Shown: positions 15,461 through 25,200, numbered from the stretch's first letter. The stretch is 64,000 bases of DNA from an uncultured Ruminococcus sp. (GCA_902793125.1 CADBCC010000003.1:76287-140286), one strand, 5' to 3'. The notes: generated from the letters alone by a model not told the origin. Program-made: numbers and translations.

Positions 15461-17362
15461 TCAATTATTGCTTCCGGGATTTGTTACCTGTCCCTCAAAT
15501 AAAACTACGTCATCGGGGCTTGTTATAATATATCCGAAGCTGCGGTTAAGTTCAAAGTCGTGGAAAACCTGCGGGTTTTCGGGCATAGCGGAGCCCGACA
15601 TGGAGAGAAGTGTAACCGCCGCTCCCTCGATTCCCTTTTTATTAACGTCGAGCACGGTTTTTTGCTTTACATCCGTAACGAAAAGCTCACCGTCAACCAG
15701 CGGAGAGTAGAATTCGCCGAAGGCTTTATTTAAAACCTCATTATCCTCAAAAATCTTTTTGAGCGGAGTTTCGCTCGAGATTTTAAAGGTCGGGAAAATA
15801 CATCTTGTATAGTGCTCGGTACCGTCGGGATCCTGGAACTGAAAATCGGTTGTCCCGTTAATCTTATACAAATCGGCAGCGTTCATCGCCTGTTTCAGCG
15901 TAACGCCTTCTTTCGGGAGAATAAACTTAATTTTATAACCCGCGCTTGTAGTTGTATAGAAATAAGAAGATGTCGCGGTTTCCATTATTCTTCCGCAAAG
16001 AAAATCGCTTATTAAAAACTCACATTTCTTTTTTTCGTCGGGGGTCTGGAAGAAATCTTCCTTTGAGAAGAGCTCGTCTTCACGGCTCCATACATCCTTA
16101 AAATACAGGGTATTAATAAGCGCTGCAAGAGTTTCTTCGCTTATATTAAAGTTCTGGTCAATAAGCCCGTTTGTCTTTTCTTTTACGAAGTCCTGAACAG
16201 CCTTATTAGCTGCGGCGTTATCGTCCTTAAAGGAAGTGTGATATGCTTCGCAGTAAAGCTCCTCGGCGAGCTTTTTAAGCTCGTCGGCGTTTGCCTCTAC
16301 ATTATTATCAAGCCAGATGGAATTAGTAAGGCTGAGCTGAGTTACAATATCATCGCTAAAGTAATCAGTCTTCTGTTCAATCAGGCTTTTGAACAGCTCG
16401 CCTGTTTTCGCGAACTCTTCCTTAGTCATTCCGACAAAGCCCGCGACATCGCTCTTAACGTTTTCGTCGCCTATCGAGTAGAGCATGGAAAGAGTCATAT
16501 ATACCGAAAGCGGCGACATAGCGTAGTTGTCGTTTTCGTTTTCGGCGCAAATTTTATAGAGCTTGTTTGAGAACGCGGAGAGTTTTGTCTTAAAATCGGT
16601 ACCGCTTATTTCCTCTTCCGTAACAGGCTCGGTAACCTTTTCCAAATCGTTGAAATCAGTCTCAACATTATCTTTTTCGGTTGGAGCGGGAGATGTGGTT
16701 TCAACTGTTTCAGTCTGTTCGGTTGTTTGTGCTTCGGTTGACGGAGTTGTATCGTTTATTTCTCCTGCCTCTGTTTCAGACGCGGTCTGAGGCTGGGTTT
16801 CGCCGCTTTCAACCGCTTCCGTCGCGGATTCTTTAGCGGTTTCAGTTTGGATTGGCGCAGTCACAAAAGGCGGCTCTGTTGTTTCCGCTGTCTGCGCGGG
16901 TGTCGTAGTCGCGATAACATCTGCCGAGGTTTCGGGTTCGGTCTCGACAGGCGTCGGGGTTTTGGGATTATTGTTTTTGCGTAAATCTTTAACCGTAACT
17001 TTAAAAGTAAGGGTTTTTTTATAAGATTTTTTCTTATACTTATATTTTACCTTTACTTTTATTTTTGCTTTACCTTCGCTTTTCGCGGTTACTTTTCCTT
17101 TTTTGGAAACCTTAGCGATTTTTGCGGCGGAGCTTTTGTAGGTTATCTTTTTAACCTTAACTCCTTTTGTCTTTTTTACTTTTACGGTGGTTTTTCCGTA
17201 AACATTTTTACCGTTTTTCTTCGAAATCTTTAACGTCGCGGACGACTTTTTAAGGCTTACTTTTTTAGCCTTTTTCAAAACCGCCGACGAGCTGAATGAC
17301 AGCGAAGTAAACATACCCGCTACCATAACAGCGGAAATTAAAATACTAAGAAATCTTTTCAT
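15461..17362 (-). CDS. Secreted serpin with Lys-rich Ig-like N-terminal domain
   Basis: A 633-residue exported protein. A signal peptide (~1-27) precedes a Big_2-like Ig domain, ~30-125, that is extremely Lys-rich (VKVKYKYKKKSYKKTLTFKVTV). A Thr/Glu/Pro linker runs to ~255, and a complete serpin domain fills the rest (NYAMSPLSVYMTLSMLY, then ALINTLYFKDVW). The reactive-loop hinge reads KKGIEGAAVTLLSMSGSAMP, with the small residues expected of an inhibitory serpin, and the C-terminal strand FGYIITSPDDVVLFEGQV is intact. Inhibitory serpins trap serine or cysteine proteases irreversibly. Secreted by a gut or rumen bacterium, it could protect surface enzymes. The basic Ig domain could hold it to anionic wall polymers (inference). 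A structured leader precedes it. Confidence 0.92.
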   Translation of the reverse strand: MKRFLSILISAVMVAGMFTSLSFSSSAVLKKAKKVSLKKSSATLKISKKNGKNVYGKTTVKVKKTKGVKVKKITYKSSAAKIAKVSKKGKVTAKSEGKAKIKVKVKYKYKKKSYKKTLTFKVTVKDLRKNNNPKTPTPVETEPETSADVIATTTPAQTAETTEPPFVTAPIQTETAKESATEAVESGETQPQTASETEAGEINDTTPSTEAQTTEQTETVETTSPAPTEKDNVETDFNDLEKVTEPVTEEEISGTDFKTKLSAFSNKLYKICAENENDNYAMSPLSVYMTLSMLYSIGDENVKSDVAGFVGMTKEEFAKTGELFKSLIEQKTDYFSDDIVTQLSLTNSIWLDNNVEANADELKKLAEELYCEAYHTSFKDDNAAANKAVQDFVKEKTNGLIDQNFNISEETLAALINTLYFKDVWSREDELFSKEDFFQTPDEKKKCEFLISDFLCGRIMETATSSYFYTTTSAGYKIKFILPKEGVTLKQAMNAADLYKINGTTDFQFQDPDGTEHYTRCIFPTFKISSETPLKKIFEDNEVLNKAFGEFYSPLVDGELFVTDVKQKTVLDVNKKGIEGAAVTLLSMSGSAMPENPQVFHDFELNRSFGYIITSPDDVVLFEGQVTNPGSNN

Positions 17363-17380
17363 AAAATTTCCATAACCTTT

Positions 17381-17521
17381 CTGCCCACAAATAATAATTA
17401 AAGATTTTTACAACCTTACCGTGGGCAGATAAGGCGTAAATGGAAATTAAGTCATCGCTCGTTGTTCCGCAGGAACAAACTGAGCGGACAATATAATTTT
17501 TTTAGTGTGAACTTTCACACT
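17381..17521 (-). other. Structured leader with three inverted repeats upstream of the serpin gene
   Basis: The ~200-bp gap between the MBL hydrolase and the serpin contains three inverted repeats. The first is CTGCCCAC at 17381-17388 with GTGGGCAG at 17421-17428. The second is a stem-loop at 17456-17486, CGCTC plus TTGTTCC around GCA. The third is an 18-bp palindrome, AGTGTGAA-CT-TTCACACT, at 17504-17521. None is followed by a T-run in the minus-strand direction, so they are not ordinary terminators. The palindrome could be an operator. The two stems could be a leader RNA. No known riboswitch class was recognised. Confidence 0.45.
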
Positions 17522-17562
17522 AACTCTCCTTTATATAACCTGATTTATAAAAATTTGTGACA

Positions 17563-18330
17563 TTATATTTCTATCGTTTCTCCCGCGGAGATATAATTCA
17601 AGCGTTTCATATATTTTTTCATAAACTTAAACTGTTCTTCTCCCGTACAATGGCAGGTGTAGTAATCGGTATTATACGAATTCAGTTTTTCGGCGTAGGA
17701 CTTCAGTTTATTATCAAGTTCTAACTTTGAAAAATGAAATCCGCCGACAAGCGCGTCGGGCTTAAACCGGTTTACTATATTAATAATTCCCTTGTGCGAA
17801 CATCCGCTTATAAGCGTACGCTTACCGTTTTCTTCAATTAAAAGATAGTGTTCGTGGCGGAAATCATCGGGAACAAGCTTTCTGTTTTTAAACATATTCA
17901 ACCCGAACGAACCGAACTCAACTTTCTTTTCCATTTCGTTGCAGGAATAAAGAGTAAGCCCGTCCGATATTTTTGTAACGCCGTCGGTAAAGATAAATCT
18001 ATCCCTGTTTAAATCTGTATCGAGACCTATATATTTCTCTCCGTTAAAATGAGGTTCAAACGCGAATTTACTCATATAAACGGGAGCTTTTTTATTTATC
18101 TCCAAAAACTTTTTAAGCCCGCCGCCGTGATCATAGTGACCGTGGGAAAGTACCGCGGTATCAACTTCACCGAGGGCTATTTTGAGCCTTTCGGCGTTTT
18201 CCGAGAACAGGGAGCTTTGCCCCGTATCGAAAAGCAGCTTTTTATCCGCAAGTTCTATATACAAACTAAGTCCGTGTTCAACGGGTAAACCGAATTTGCT
18301 TGTGTTTTCAGTTAAGGCAGTTATTTTCAT
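17563..18330 (-). CDS. MBL-fold metal-dependent hydrolase
   Basis: A 255-residue metallo-beta-lactamase-fold protein with the dinuclear metal motif SHGHYDHGGG (~residues 63-72), a later SGCSHKGIIN and a C-terminal GGFHF/TCHCTGEEQ. This arrangement matches the subgroup often annotated as dihydropteroate or beta-ribofuranosyl-aminobenzene-phosphate synthase-like. Its substrate cannot be predicted. The ATG overlaps the end of the upstream AlkD-like gene by four bases, so the two are translationally coupled. Confidence 0.88.
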   Translation of the reverse strand: MKITALTENTSKFGLPVEHGLSLYIELADKKLLFDTGQSSLFSENAERLKIALGEVDTAVLSHGHYDHGGGLKKFLEINKKAPVYMSKFAFEPHFNGEKYIGLDTDLNRDRFIFTDGVTKISDGLTLYSCNEMEKKVEFGSFGLNMFKNRKLVPDDFRHEHYLLIEENGKRTLISGCSHKGIINIVNRFKPDALVGGFHFSKLELDNKLKSYAEKLNSYNTDYYTCHCTGEEQFKFMKKYMKRLNYISAGETIEI

Positions 18331-19013
18331 TTTATCTTTAAACTCTTTAAATATTCTTTCTGTCCGGGTGTAATTCTACGGCTTTCAACGGCTTTTTGAA
18401 TAGCCTTATTGTGTGTCCGGGTTTCAAGTTTTTTATTTTCGATAAACGGCAGTATACTTTCGTACTGTTTAGCCAAAGCGGTAGCAAAATACCACGCAAT
18501 CATCATATTTACGTAATATTCTCCGCTTCGAATTTCTGAAACTTTTTCGGGATAGACGGGATTAAAATCTTCATCTAAAAAATGCGACATCAGCATTTTT
18601 ATCCCGAAACGAATTGTATAGGTTTCTTCGCTTTTTATCCAGTCGTCTATGTATTTTAATAATTCCTCTTTATGCTTTTTAAAAACCTTCGGCGACATCT
18701 GGTCGCAGGTAGCCCAGTTATCAACATACGGCAAAAAAAGGTTTAACTCTTTTATACATTCATCAAAGTTTTTAATCTCGGAAATTATAAAGGCGTGGAG
18801 CTGGTTTTCCTCGAAATACCTGTGGGGTAAATCTTCAAGGAACTCGTTAATATCCTCCCGCTTTTTTAACTCTTTCGCGCAAGAGCGTAACTCAGGCGTT
18901 CTTACTCCGATAAACTCAGTTTTATTTACAGTCGGAGTTAAAGCGCTCTGGAAATCCCTGTACTTTTCATCCTGAAGCTCAAAAAGAACTTTTTCTATAT
19001 CCGTTTTTATCAT
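18327..19013 (-). CDS. DNA alkylation repair protein, AlkD-like
   Basis: A 228-residue all-helical HEAT-repeat-like protein. Conserved AlkD features include IGVRTPELRSCAKEL, the Asp/Trp-containing VDNWATCDQMSPKVFKKH, and RRITPGQKEYLKSL at the end. AlkD glycosylases remove bulky N3- and N7-alkylated bases without flipping them. A role in repair is likely but the lesion preference is unknown. It is cotranscribed with the MBL hydrolase by a four-base stop/start overlap. Confidence 0.9.
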   Translation of the reverse strand: MIKTDIEKVLFELQDEKYRDFQSALTPTVNKTEFIGVRTPELRSCAKELKKREDINEFLEDLPHRYFEENQLHAFIISEIKNFDECIKELNLFLPYVDNWATCDQMSPKVFKKHKEELLKYIDDWIKSEETYTIRFGIKMLMSHFLDEDFNPVYPEKVSEIRSGEYYVNMMIAWYFATALAKQYESILPFIENKKLETRTHNKAIQKAVESRRITPGQKEYLKSLKIK

Positions 19014-19066
19014 ATTTACCTCTGCTTACGTTTTTTTATTATATCACTTTTTATACAGTATTCAAT

Positions 19067-19099
19067 AAAAAAATTAACCGCTCCGAGAATCGAAGCGGT
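19067..19099 (-). terminator. Rho-independent terminator
   Basis: On the minus strand ACCGCTTCG-ATT-CTCGGAGCGGT is followed by TAATTTTTTT, six bases after the small-peptide stop codon. It ends the transglutaminase/peptide transcript. Confidence 0.85.
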
Positions 19100-19104
19100 C
19101 TTTT

Positions 19105-19245
19105 TCAGATTATATCGTCGTCCCAACCCGGATAATCAAACTCAATATTATAATTTCCGTTTTTTGTAATAATTTCTGATTTTGTAAGGACTTCGTTTTC
19201 ATCGTAATAAATGAATTCTGCTTTCGGCGCAATATATTTTTTCAT
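19105..19245 (-). CDS. 46-residue peptide, MKKYI-P--E type, paired with the transglutaminase gene
   Basis: A small acidic peptide beginning MKKYIAPKAEFIYYDENEV and ending GWDDDII. It has no signal peptide, membrane segment or cysteine. AAGGAG lies ten bases before ATG 19245, within the 14-bp gap after the secreted transglutaminase-like gene, and a terminator follows at once, so this is a real two-gene transcript. Its N-terminus matches a second peptide at 42903-43025 (MKKYI-P--E---Y...V), which also follows a secreted protein gene. Short MKKY-type peptides are common, unannotated, in gut Firmicutes (recollection, not checked). Its function is unknown. Confidence 0.7.
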   Translation of the reverse strand: MKKYIAPKAEFIYYDENEVLTKSEIITKNGNYNIEFDYPGWDDDII

Positions 19246-19259
19246 AAACTTATTCTCCT

Positions 19260-21101
19260 TTAAACTAAATCGCTGAGACGTGCCGCGCAGCCCGCCCATT
19301 TATTACCTTCGGAATCAAAATAATTTCCGTAATGGGCGAACCCGTCGTTATCTATAAAGTAAAATCTTGCTACAATTGCTTTATCGTCGGTAATATTATT
19401 AATTGCCGCGGTAACGTATTTGTACGAGGTTGCGTCTAAATCGTCGCTTCCGTAATCGCCTGTCATCTGGTTTATGGTATCTGTACAGTCATATTTATGT
19501 CCGTTTTCAATCGTGAGCGCCGAGGCGCGTTGTTTCGCGACAGAAGTCTCTTTTGAGGTCGAGGTAAATACATATCCGTACTCACGCGCATTTTTCAGGG
19601 CGGCGGTTGAAACAAGGCTTATAAAACGCATTGAGTCATTGTCTACGCTGCTTTTTTTCTGAATTCCGAGGAGGTTAAGTCCTGTGTATCCGTCTTCCGG
19701 CTGTGTAATTCCGAACATAGAAAAGTTGTTGTCGTTTTCCTCAATTTCCACCTCGGTATCAAGCGTTCTGTTTATTTCGCTCTTTAAATCATATGTAGAT
19801 ATTTCGTCAATTTCGTATCTGTTTTCTTTAGTTGTATAGTTCAAATATCCGTCAAGCGTAATCTTTATTCCGTAAATATCGTAAACGTTGTCAATTGTGA
19901 AAACCGTTTCGGGAGCGGTGTCGCCCGGCTGCATTTTATAGACTGAATTAGTTCCGTTGAAATAATAGTATCCGTCATATTTCGACAGACTCGTAAAACT
20001 TAATCTATAATAGCGGTTTGTGCCGTCTTTTGTTGTCCACTTTTCGTCTAAGGCGTAAACTGTTTCTTCTTCGCCCGAGTTTACATCGCGGGCTTTAAGG
20101 TAGCCTACGTTGGTTCCCGACGGTTTATCAATATAATAATCCTTTTCGCTTTCGCTGTCGTAATAGATAAATGTATCAACATTTTTAAACCAGAGATTAT
20201 CATAGGTTGTATCGGTTGCTTCTTCGGCTGCCCAGTCGTGGTGTCCGCCGCCGTCCACCGCGGTAAACGCGCTGTCGCTGAGCATAAAGTAGGTATGCTG
20301 TACATAACCTAAATTATCGTTTGTGGGGTCGTCCCAAGTAACGTCAACGTGATAATTTTTTCCGTTAATTTTTACCATATTCCATATATGGCCCATATCG
20401 TCGCTCGGTACCGCGGTGGCGTAGATTCCGCATCTTCTCAACAGGATTTCGTAAGCTAAAGTATATCCCTGGCAGACAGCCTTGGAGTTAATAAGAGCTC
20501 CATATGCCCAGTACCAGCTGTTTTCTTTTTCTCCTACTATATATCCTTGGTCATCAACTTCGGGATACGCTACCTGAGTAGCGAGTAAATCGTGCAGGTA
20601 ACGCGCTTTGTATAAATCGCTCCAGTTATTATCCACGCCTTTGAGATATTGTTTTATCTTTTTTTCCATAGCTTTTTTAGCGGCTTCTATTTCGCTTAAA
20701 GTACTGAAAATAAACGAAGGATAAATCGCTACTAACTTTGTCTGGTTTGTGTTCTGGCTGTAGTAAAAATTATCGGGACGCACATAGTATAAATCGGGGT
20801 TTTCGTAAATAACGCCGTAATACAGCGCGCATCCGTCCTCAAGGGAAAGGTTATAATCAATTAAATTTATCTTACTGCCTATCAGGTTTGTGTAGTTGTT
20901 TTTTAACTGATTATAAATATACTGAGCCGCGGCCGGATACTTTTCAACTATTCCTTTATAGGAATATCCCGTACCCGTACCTACTTTGATACTGCTTTTA
21001 TATACTTTTGTATCTACTTTATTCGTTTCAGCCGCTAAGGCGGTCGATGTACAGGATAAAACGATAGCAACAGCAATTAAAACCGCTAATATTTTTTTCA
21101 T
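19260..21101 (-). CDS. Secreted transglutaminase-like protein with shared C-terminal module
   Basis: A 613-residue exported protein. ATG 21101 gives a clean signal peptide (MKKILAVLIAVAIVLSCTSTALA). The transglutaminase-like core has the papain-type triad: C210 (SKAVCQGYTLAYEILLRRCG), H238 (MGHIWNMVKI) and D253 (YHVDVTWDDP). A WG-repeat-like or propeller-like stretch follows (~300-450, YYFNGTNSVYKMQPGD). The last ~145 residues (from LNLLGIQKK) match the C-terminal modules of the two amylases downstream. Bacterial members of this superfamily are usually cysteine proteases or peptidoglycan-related enzymes. Crosslinking is possible but unproven. Confidence 0.88.
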   Translation of the reverse strand: MKKILAVLIAVAIVLSCTSTALAAETNKVDTKVYKSSIKVGTGTGYSYKGIVEKYPAAAQYIYNQLKNNYTNLIGSKINLIDYNLSLEDGCALYYGVIYENPDLYYVRPDNFYYSQNTNQTKLVAIYPSFIFSTLSEIEAAKKAMEKKIKQYLKGVDNNWSDLYKARYLHDLLATQVAYPEVDDQGYIVGEKENSWYWAYGALINSKAVCQGYTLAYEILLRRCGIYATAVPSDDMGHIWNMVKINGKNYHVDVTWDDPTNDNLGYVQHTYFMLSDSAFTAVDGGGHHDWAAEEATDTTYDNLWFKNVDTFIYYDSESEKDYYIDKPSGTNVGYLKARDVNSGEEETVYALDEKWTTKDGTNRYYRLSFTSLSKYDGYYYFNGTNSVYKMQPGDTAPETVFTIDNVYDIYGIKITLDGYLNYTTKENRYEIDEISTYDLKSEINRTLDTEVEIEENDNNFSMFGITQPEDGYTGLNLLGIQKKSSVDNDSMRFISLVSTAALKNAREYGYVFTSTSKETSVAKQRASALTIENGHKYDCTDTINQMTGDYGSDDLDATSYKYVTAAINNITDDKAIVARFYFIDNDGFAHYGNYFDSEGNKWAGCAARLSDLV

Positions 21102-21158
21102 AAATTTCAACTCCGGTTAAATAATTGTTTTTGATTATAACATAGTATAAATATCATT

Positions 21159-22229
21159 TCAATACGAAAGCGCTCTTTTGGAAATCTCTTTCCATTTTTT
21201 TACAAATGTTTTCCGCTTCATTTTCCGCGCGGTTCCCGTCCACGGGTCATTGTAATAAAAATATTTTTTATCGTAACCCGTAAGCGCTACCGTATGGGAC
21301 TCAAAACCGTCAAGATTTCCTAACCAGGCTAAAACCAAATGCTTTTTATAAAGCTTTGATTCAATTTTTTTAAGAGAGCAATTAGTCATATTTTTATAAC
21401 CGTGCAAATATTTTTTGGTCATTGATTTTAATCCTTTCGGATAAATAACCAAAGCCCCGCCGTTATCTTTAAACGGATTCCCCACAAAGCCTTTATTCGG
21501 GTTACTGCTTCGGGGCATAATCTTCGCGGCTTTAACCATACTCATTTTTACACCCGCGTAGTTCGCCATCATCGTCCAGGATACAATCTCGCATCCTGTC
21601 GGAAGTTTGGGACGCTGGCACAATTTCGGCGCAATGTTTTTGCAATAATAAATTATTCCGAGATTTTTACTCGCTTTATATTTTACGGTTTTTACTTTAA
21701 AAGTTCCCGTCTTTAGTTTTCCGTCGGAAGCGTAATAGGTGTTGATTTTTTTACCTTTATATTTTCTCGTCCAGAAGCCTGTTTTCGCCGCGCCTGTTTT
21801 CGGAATAAAATAGTAATTATATTTACCGATTTTTTTAAATCCGTATCGTCGGGCTCCGTTATTGTTAAAAAAATAATGCTTTCCGCTTATCTTTACAAGC
21901 CCCGTTTTCATTACGCCGGCTGAGTCAAAATAATAAGTATCGTTTTTTATTTTCGCAAAGCCGGTAACCATTTTCCCGTTTTCTGAAAAATAGTAAGTCT
22001 TTCCTTCGTATTTAACAAGTCCCGACTGCAAAACATTATCAATATAAAGATAAGTTGCGCCCTCTTCTTTAAAAAAGCCGTTTTTCACTTCTTCCGAGGC
22101 AGACTGAGTTTCCGCCGTTTCGCCGGGAGAGATAATTTCTTCGGCGTTCGCGGCGAATATACTTAATATAAACATTAAAACCGCAACCGAAATATATATC
22201 ACGGCTTTTCTTTTAAAATATGCCTTCAT
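21159..22229 (-). CDS. Exported C39-like cysteine peptidase with cell-wall-binding repeats
   Basis: A 356-residue protein. A signal peptide (~1-30, ending AANAEE) precedes about five choline-binding/CW_binding-like repeats (GFAKIKNDTYYFDSAGVMKTG, and so on; ~45-165). A Peptidase_C39_2-type domain follows (~200-356), with Cys in LPTGCEIVSWTMMANYAG, His in SHTVALTGYD and Asp in YYNDPWTG. The repeats should hold it to wall teichoic-acid-type polymers. The peptidase class cleaves peptides, for example leader peptides or wall peptides. The gene lies 57 bp upstream of the transglutaminase gene on the same strand, so co-transcription is possible. Confidence 0.87.
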   Translation of the reverse strand: MKAYFKRKAVIYISVAVLMFILSIFAANAEEIISPGETAETQSASEEVKNGFFKEEGATYLYIDNVLQSGLVKYEGKTYYFSENGKMVTGFAKIKNDTYYFDSAGVMKTGLVKISGKHYFFNNNGARRYGFKKIGKYNYYFIPKTGAAKTGFWTRKYKGKKINTYYASDGKLKTGTFKVKTVKYKASKNLGIIYYCKNIAPKLCQRPKLPTGCEIVSWTMMANYAGVKMSMVKAAKIMPRSSNPNKGFVGNPFKDNGGALVIYPKGLKSMTKKYLHGYKNMTNCSLKKIESKLYKKHLVLAWLGNLDGFESHTVALTGYDKKYFYYNDPWTGTARKMKRKTFVKKWKEISKRALSY

Positions 22230-22245
22230 ATTATTTACCGATTTA

Positions 22246-22274
22246 CAGAGCGCAACAAATTTTGTTACGCTCTG
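22246..22274 (-). terminator. Hairpin after amylase 1
   Basis: CAGAGCGCAACAAAT pairs with ATTTTGTTACGCTCTG. It lies between the amylase stop and the C39-like gene. There is only a weak U-run on the minus strand, so it may reduce rather than stop readthrough. Confidence 0.55.
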
Positions 22275-22299
22275 TTTATTATTCGTTAACTTTTAAGCT

Positions 22300-25200
22300 T
22301 CATTCAAGCGCTGCCCAGTTTACCGAACAGCTGTAATAGCTGTTTCCCGCGTAATTGATATAAGGCGCGTAGAATACGTTTCCGTTTTTATCCTTAACGT
22401 AGAACCTTACGGCTACCGCGTAATCTCTAATATTATTTACGGCGAGCGTTACGTACTTATAGTCTTTATCTGAATCGCTCAATCCGTAGTCTCCGCTGAC
22501 TCTGTTGCTCTTGCCGATACAGCTGAACACATTTTTATCGGGAGCGTTATCGAGGTTAAATCTGTCGCTTTCAACTATAGAACGCGCTGTAGCCATATCG
22601 CTTGCGCCTATAGCTATAAAACCGTAATCCTCCGCGTCCTTAGCAATCACGTTGTTAATAACAGATACGAACCTTAAATCGTGTGTTTCTGTGGAATCCT
22701 TTTTCTGAACACCTAAAATCTGCAAATTCATAAATTCATCTTTTATATTGAATTTAGCGGTATCATCGGAAGCTCTTGTAAAGGTATCGGTAATCTTAAC
22801 GGGAGTTCCGTCTGAGGTTGTATAATATTCGCTCGGATTAATCGGAGCCTGTGTTGCGGATTCGGTAGGAGCTTCTGTCGGTGCTTCTGTAGGCGCTTCG
22901 GTCGGAGGTTCTGTCGGCTTTTCGGTTTCGGGTTCATCCGTCCAGCTTCCTACTTCCCATTTTCCGCTCGATTCCTGCTGAGTTGTATAATAACCCGTTA
23001 CAGTTCCGCTGAAATTAATATCAACGGTTTGATTATCGTTTCCGTCATTTCCGTTGTTGAAAATTATTCTGTCGTAGCTTTTATCGAGCGTCGCCGAATA
23101 CTGGCTTTCGCCGTAGCTGTTTGTTCCGATTCTCATCATTTCTCTTCCGGGCCAGTTAGAGTTTGCCGCGCCGGTTCTGCTATTCCACGCGTAGATATTA
23201 ACCCTGCTCCAGCCTCGGTTATTTGAGAATATTACGGTATTTGTTAAGGAAGTTGTGGGAGCAACTGTCGTCGGTGCTACTGTAGGAGCCTCTGTCGGAG
23301 CCTCGGTAGGTTCTTCTGTCGGCGCTTCCGTTGGCGCTTCCGTTGGTGCCTCTGTGGGCGCTTCTGTCGGAGCTTCAGTTGGTGCTTCCGTGGGTTCCGC
23401 TGTCGGGGCCTCGGTCGCGGGTTCGTCTGTCCAGCTTCCTACTTCCCATTTAGCGTTGGAGTCATTATTAATCTGCTGAGTCAGATAATAACCTGTTACG
23501 CTTCCGTCGTAGTTTATATTTACTGTCTGGTTTTTATCTCCGTCATTTCCGTTGTTGAAGATAATTCTGTCGTATTTTTTATCGAGAGTTGCCCTGTACT
23601 GGTCTTCATTGTAATCGTTGGTTCCGATTTTAGTCATCGCGCTTCCCGGCCAGTTTGCGTTTTGCTCGCCTGTTGTACTGTTCCATGCGTAGAGGTTAAC
23701 CTTGCTCCAGCCCTTATTATTTGAGAATACTACTGTATTTACAGAGGGAGTTGTAGGAGCTACGGTTGTGGGTGCTACAGTTGGTGCTTCGGTAGGAACT
23801 TCTGTGGGAGCTTCTGTGGGAGCTTCGGTCGGAGCTTCAGTCGGAGCCGCTGTGGTTTCAACATCTACAACATAATCGTTTACCGACGAATTTGTAAACA
23901 TTATCTTTCCGTCTAAATCGGCAAGCTTTATTAAATTTGTATTATCTATTTCTGTCTGACCTATCCAGCTGTCGCCGTCCCATGTCTGGAACTGTACTTC
24001 ATTAGCCTTTGTATATCTCGCTGTAAAGGTCGCTTTGTATACGGGTACTCCGCCGACTTTATCGCTTGTCACGCTCATATCGTACGGATGCCAGTTTTCA
24101 GCTTCGGTTCCGTATTCGTCGTTGATATTAAGTTTAAATGTATAACCTGACGCTACGTGTTCAGCGCTCGGAACGAAGTAGAATGTGTATGTGTTCTCGG
24201 GAGCAAGAGTTGTAGGCTCTACAGTCGTCGGAGCTACAGTTGTGGGAGCTGCTGTTGTAGGAGCAACAGTTGTTGGAGCTACAGTCGGCGCTTCGGTTGG
24301 CGCTTCCGTTGGTTCCGCTGTCGGAGCCTCGGTCGCGGGTTCATCCGTCCAGCTTCCGACTTCCCATTTAGCGTTTGAGTCATTATTAACCTGTTGAGTA
24401 AGATAATAACCTGTTACGCTTCCGTCGTAGTTTATATTTACAGTCTGGTTTTTATCTCCGTCGTTTCCGTTATTGAAGATAATTCTGTCGTATTTTTTAT
24501 CGAGAGTTGCCCTGTACTGGTCTTCGTTGTAATCGTTGGTTCCGATTTTAGTCATTGAGCTTCCGGGCCAGTTGGCGTTTTGCTCGCCTGTTGTACTGCT
24601 CCAGGCGTAGAGGTTAACCTTGTTCCAGCCCTTATTACTTGAGAATAATACTGTATTTACAGAGGGAGTTGTAGGAGCTACGGTTGCGGGTGCAACTGTA
24701 GTCGGCGCGACAGTGGGCGCCTCTGTGGGAGCTTCGGTCGGTTCTTCCGTAGGAGCCTCCGTGGGAGCCTCAGTCGGTGCTTCTGTCGGAGCCGCTGTAG
24801 TTTCTTCTGTTGTCGAATGAAGCACAATCAGCTTTTTAGTTGATTTATTAAAGCTGAATGTATAAGTTCCGCCACTCGCTGTAAGTGTGCAATCGCCCGC
24901 GTCATCATACATTGTCCAGCCTGCGGAAGAAGTGGCTTCTGTTGTATCTTCAATAGTACTGTTGTTTCCGTACCATGTGTTACCGTTATTTATTTTAAAT
25001 GTATATGTACCCGCGGTAAGGTCAATTGTACTTGTAACTGTATTGCCCGAGCCGGTCATTATATTATCTTCGCCCCAGTTGTTAAAGGAGCCTCTGAGAT
25101 AATAAGTGTTTTCGGCTAATCCCTGTTCGGGGTTATAAACTACGGCAACGCCGGTATCTCCTACCGTACCTGAAATTGTACCGTCGGAAACCGTGAACTT

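Noticed and set aside
17504..17521. Palindrome as a terminator of the MBL hydrolase gene
   Set aside because: On the minus strand it is followed by A residues, not T residues, so it cannot be a standard intrinsic terminator; kept as a possible operator.
23255..24820. Plus-strand open frames encoding Gly-Ala-Ser-Val repeats
   Set aside because: They are antisense shadows of the PTEA linkers of the amylase gene on the minus strand and have no ribosome binding site.
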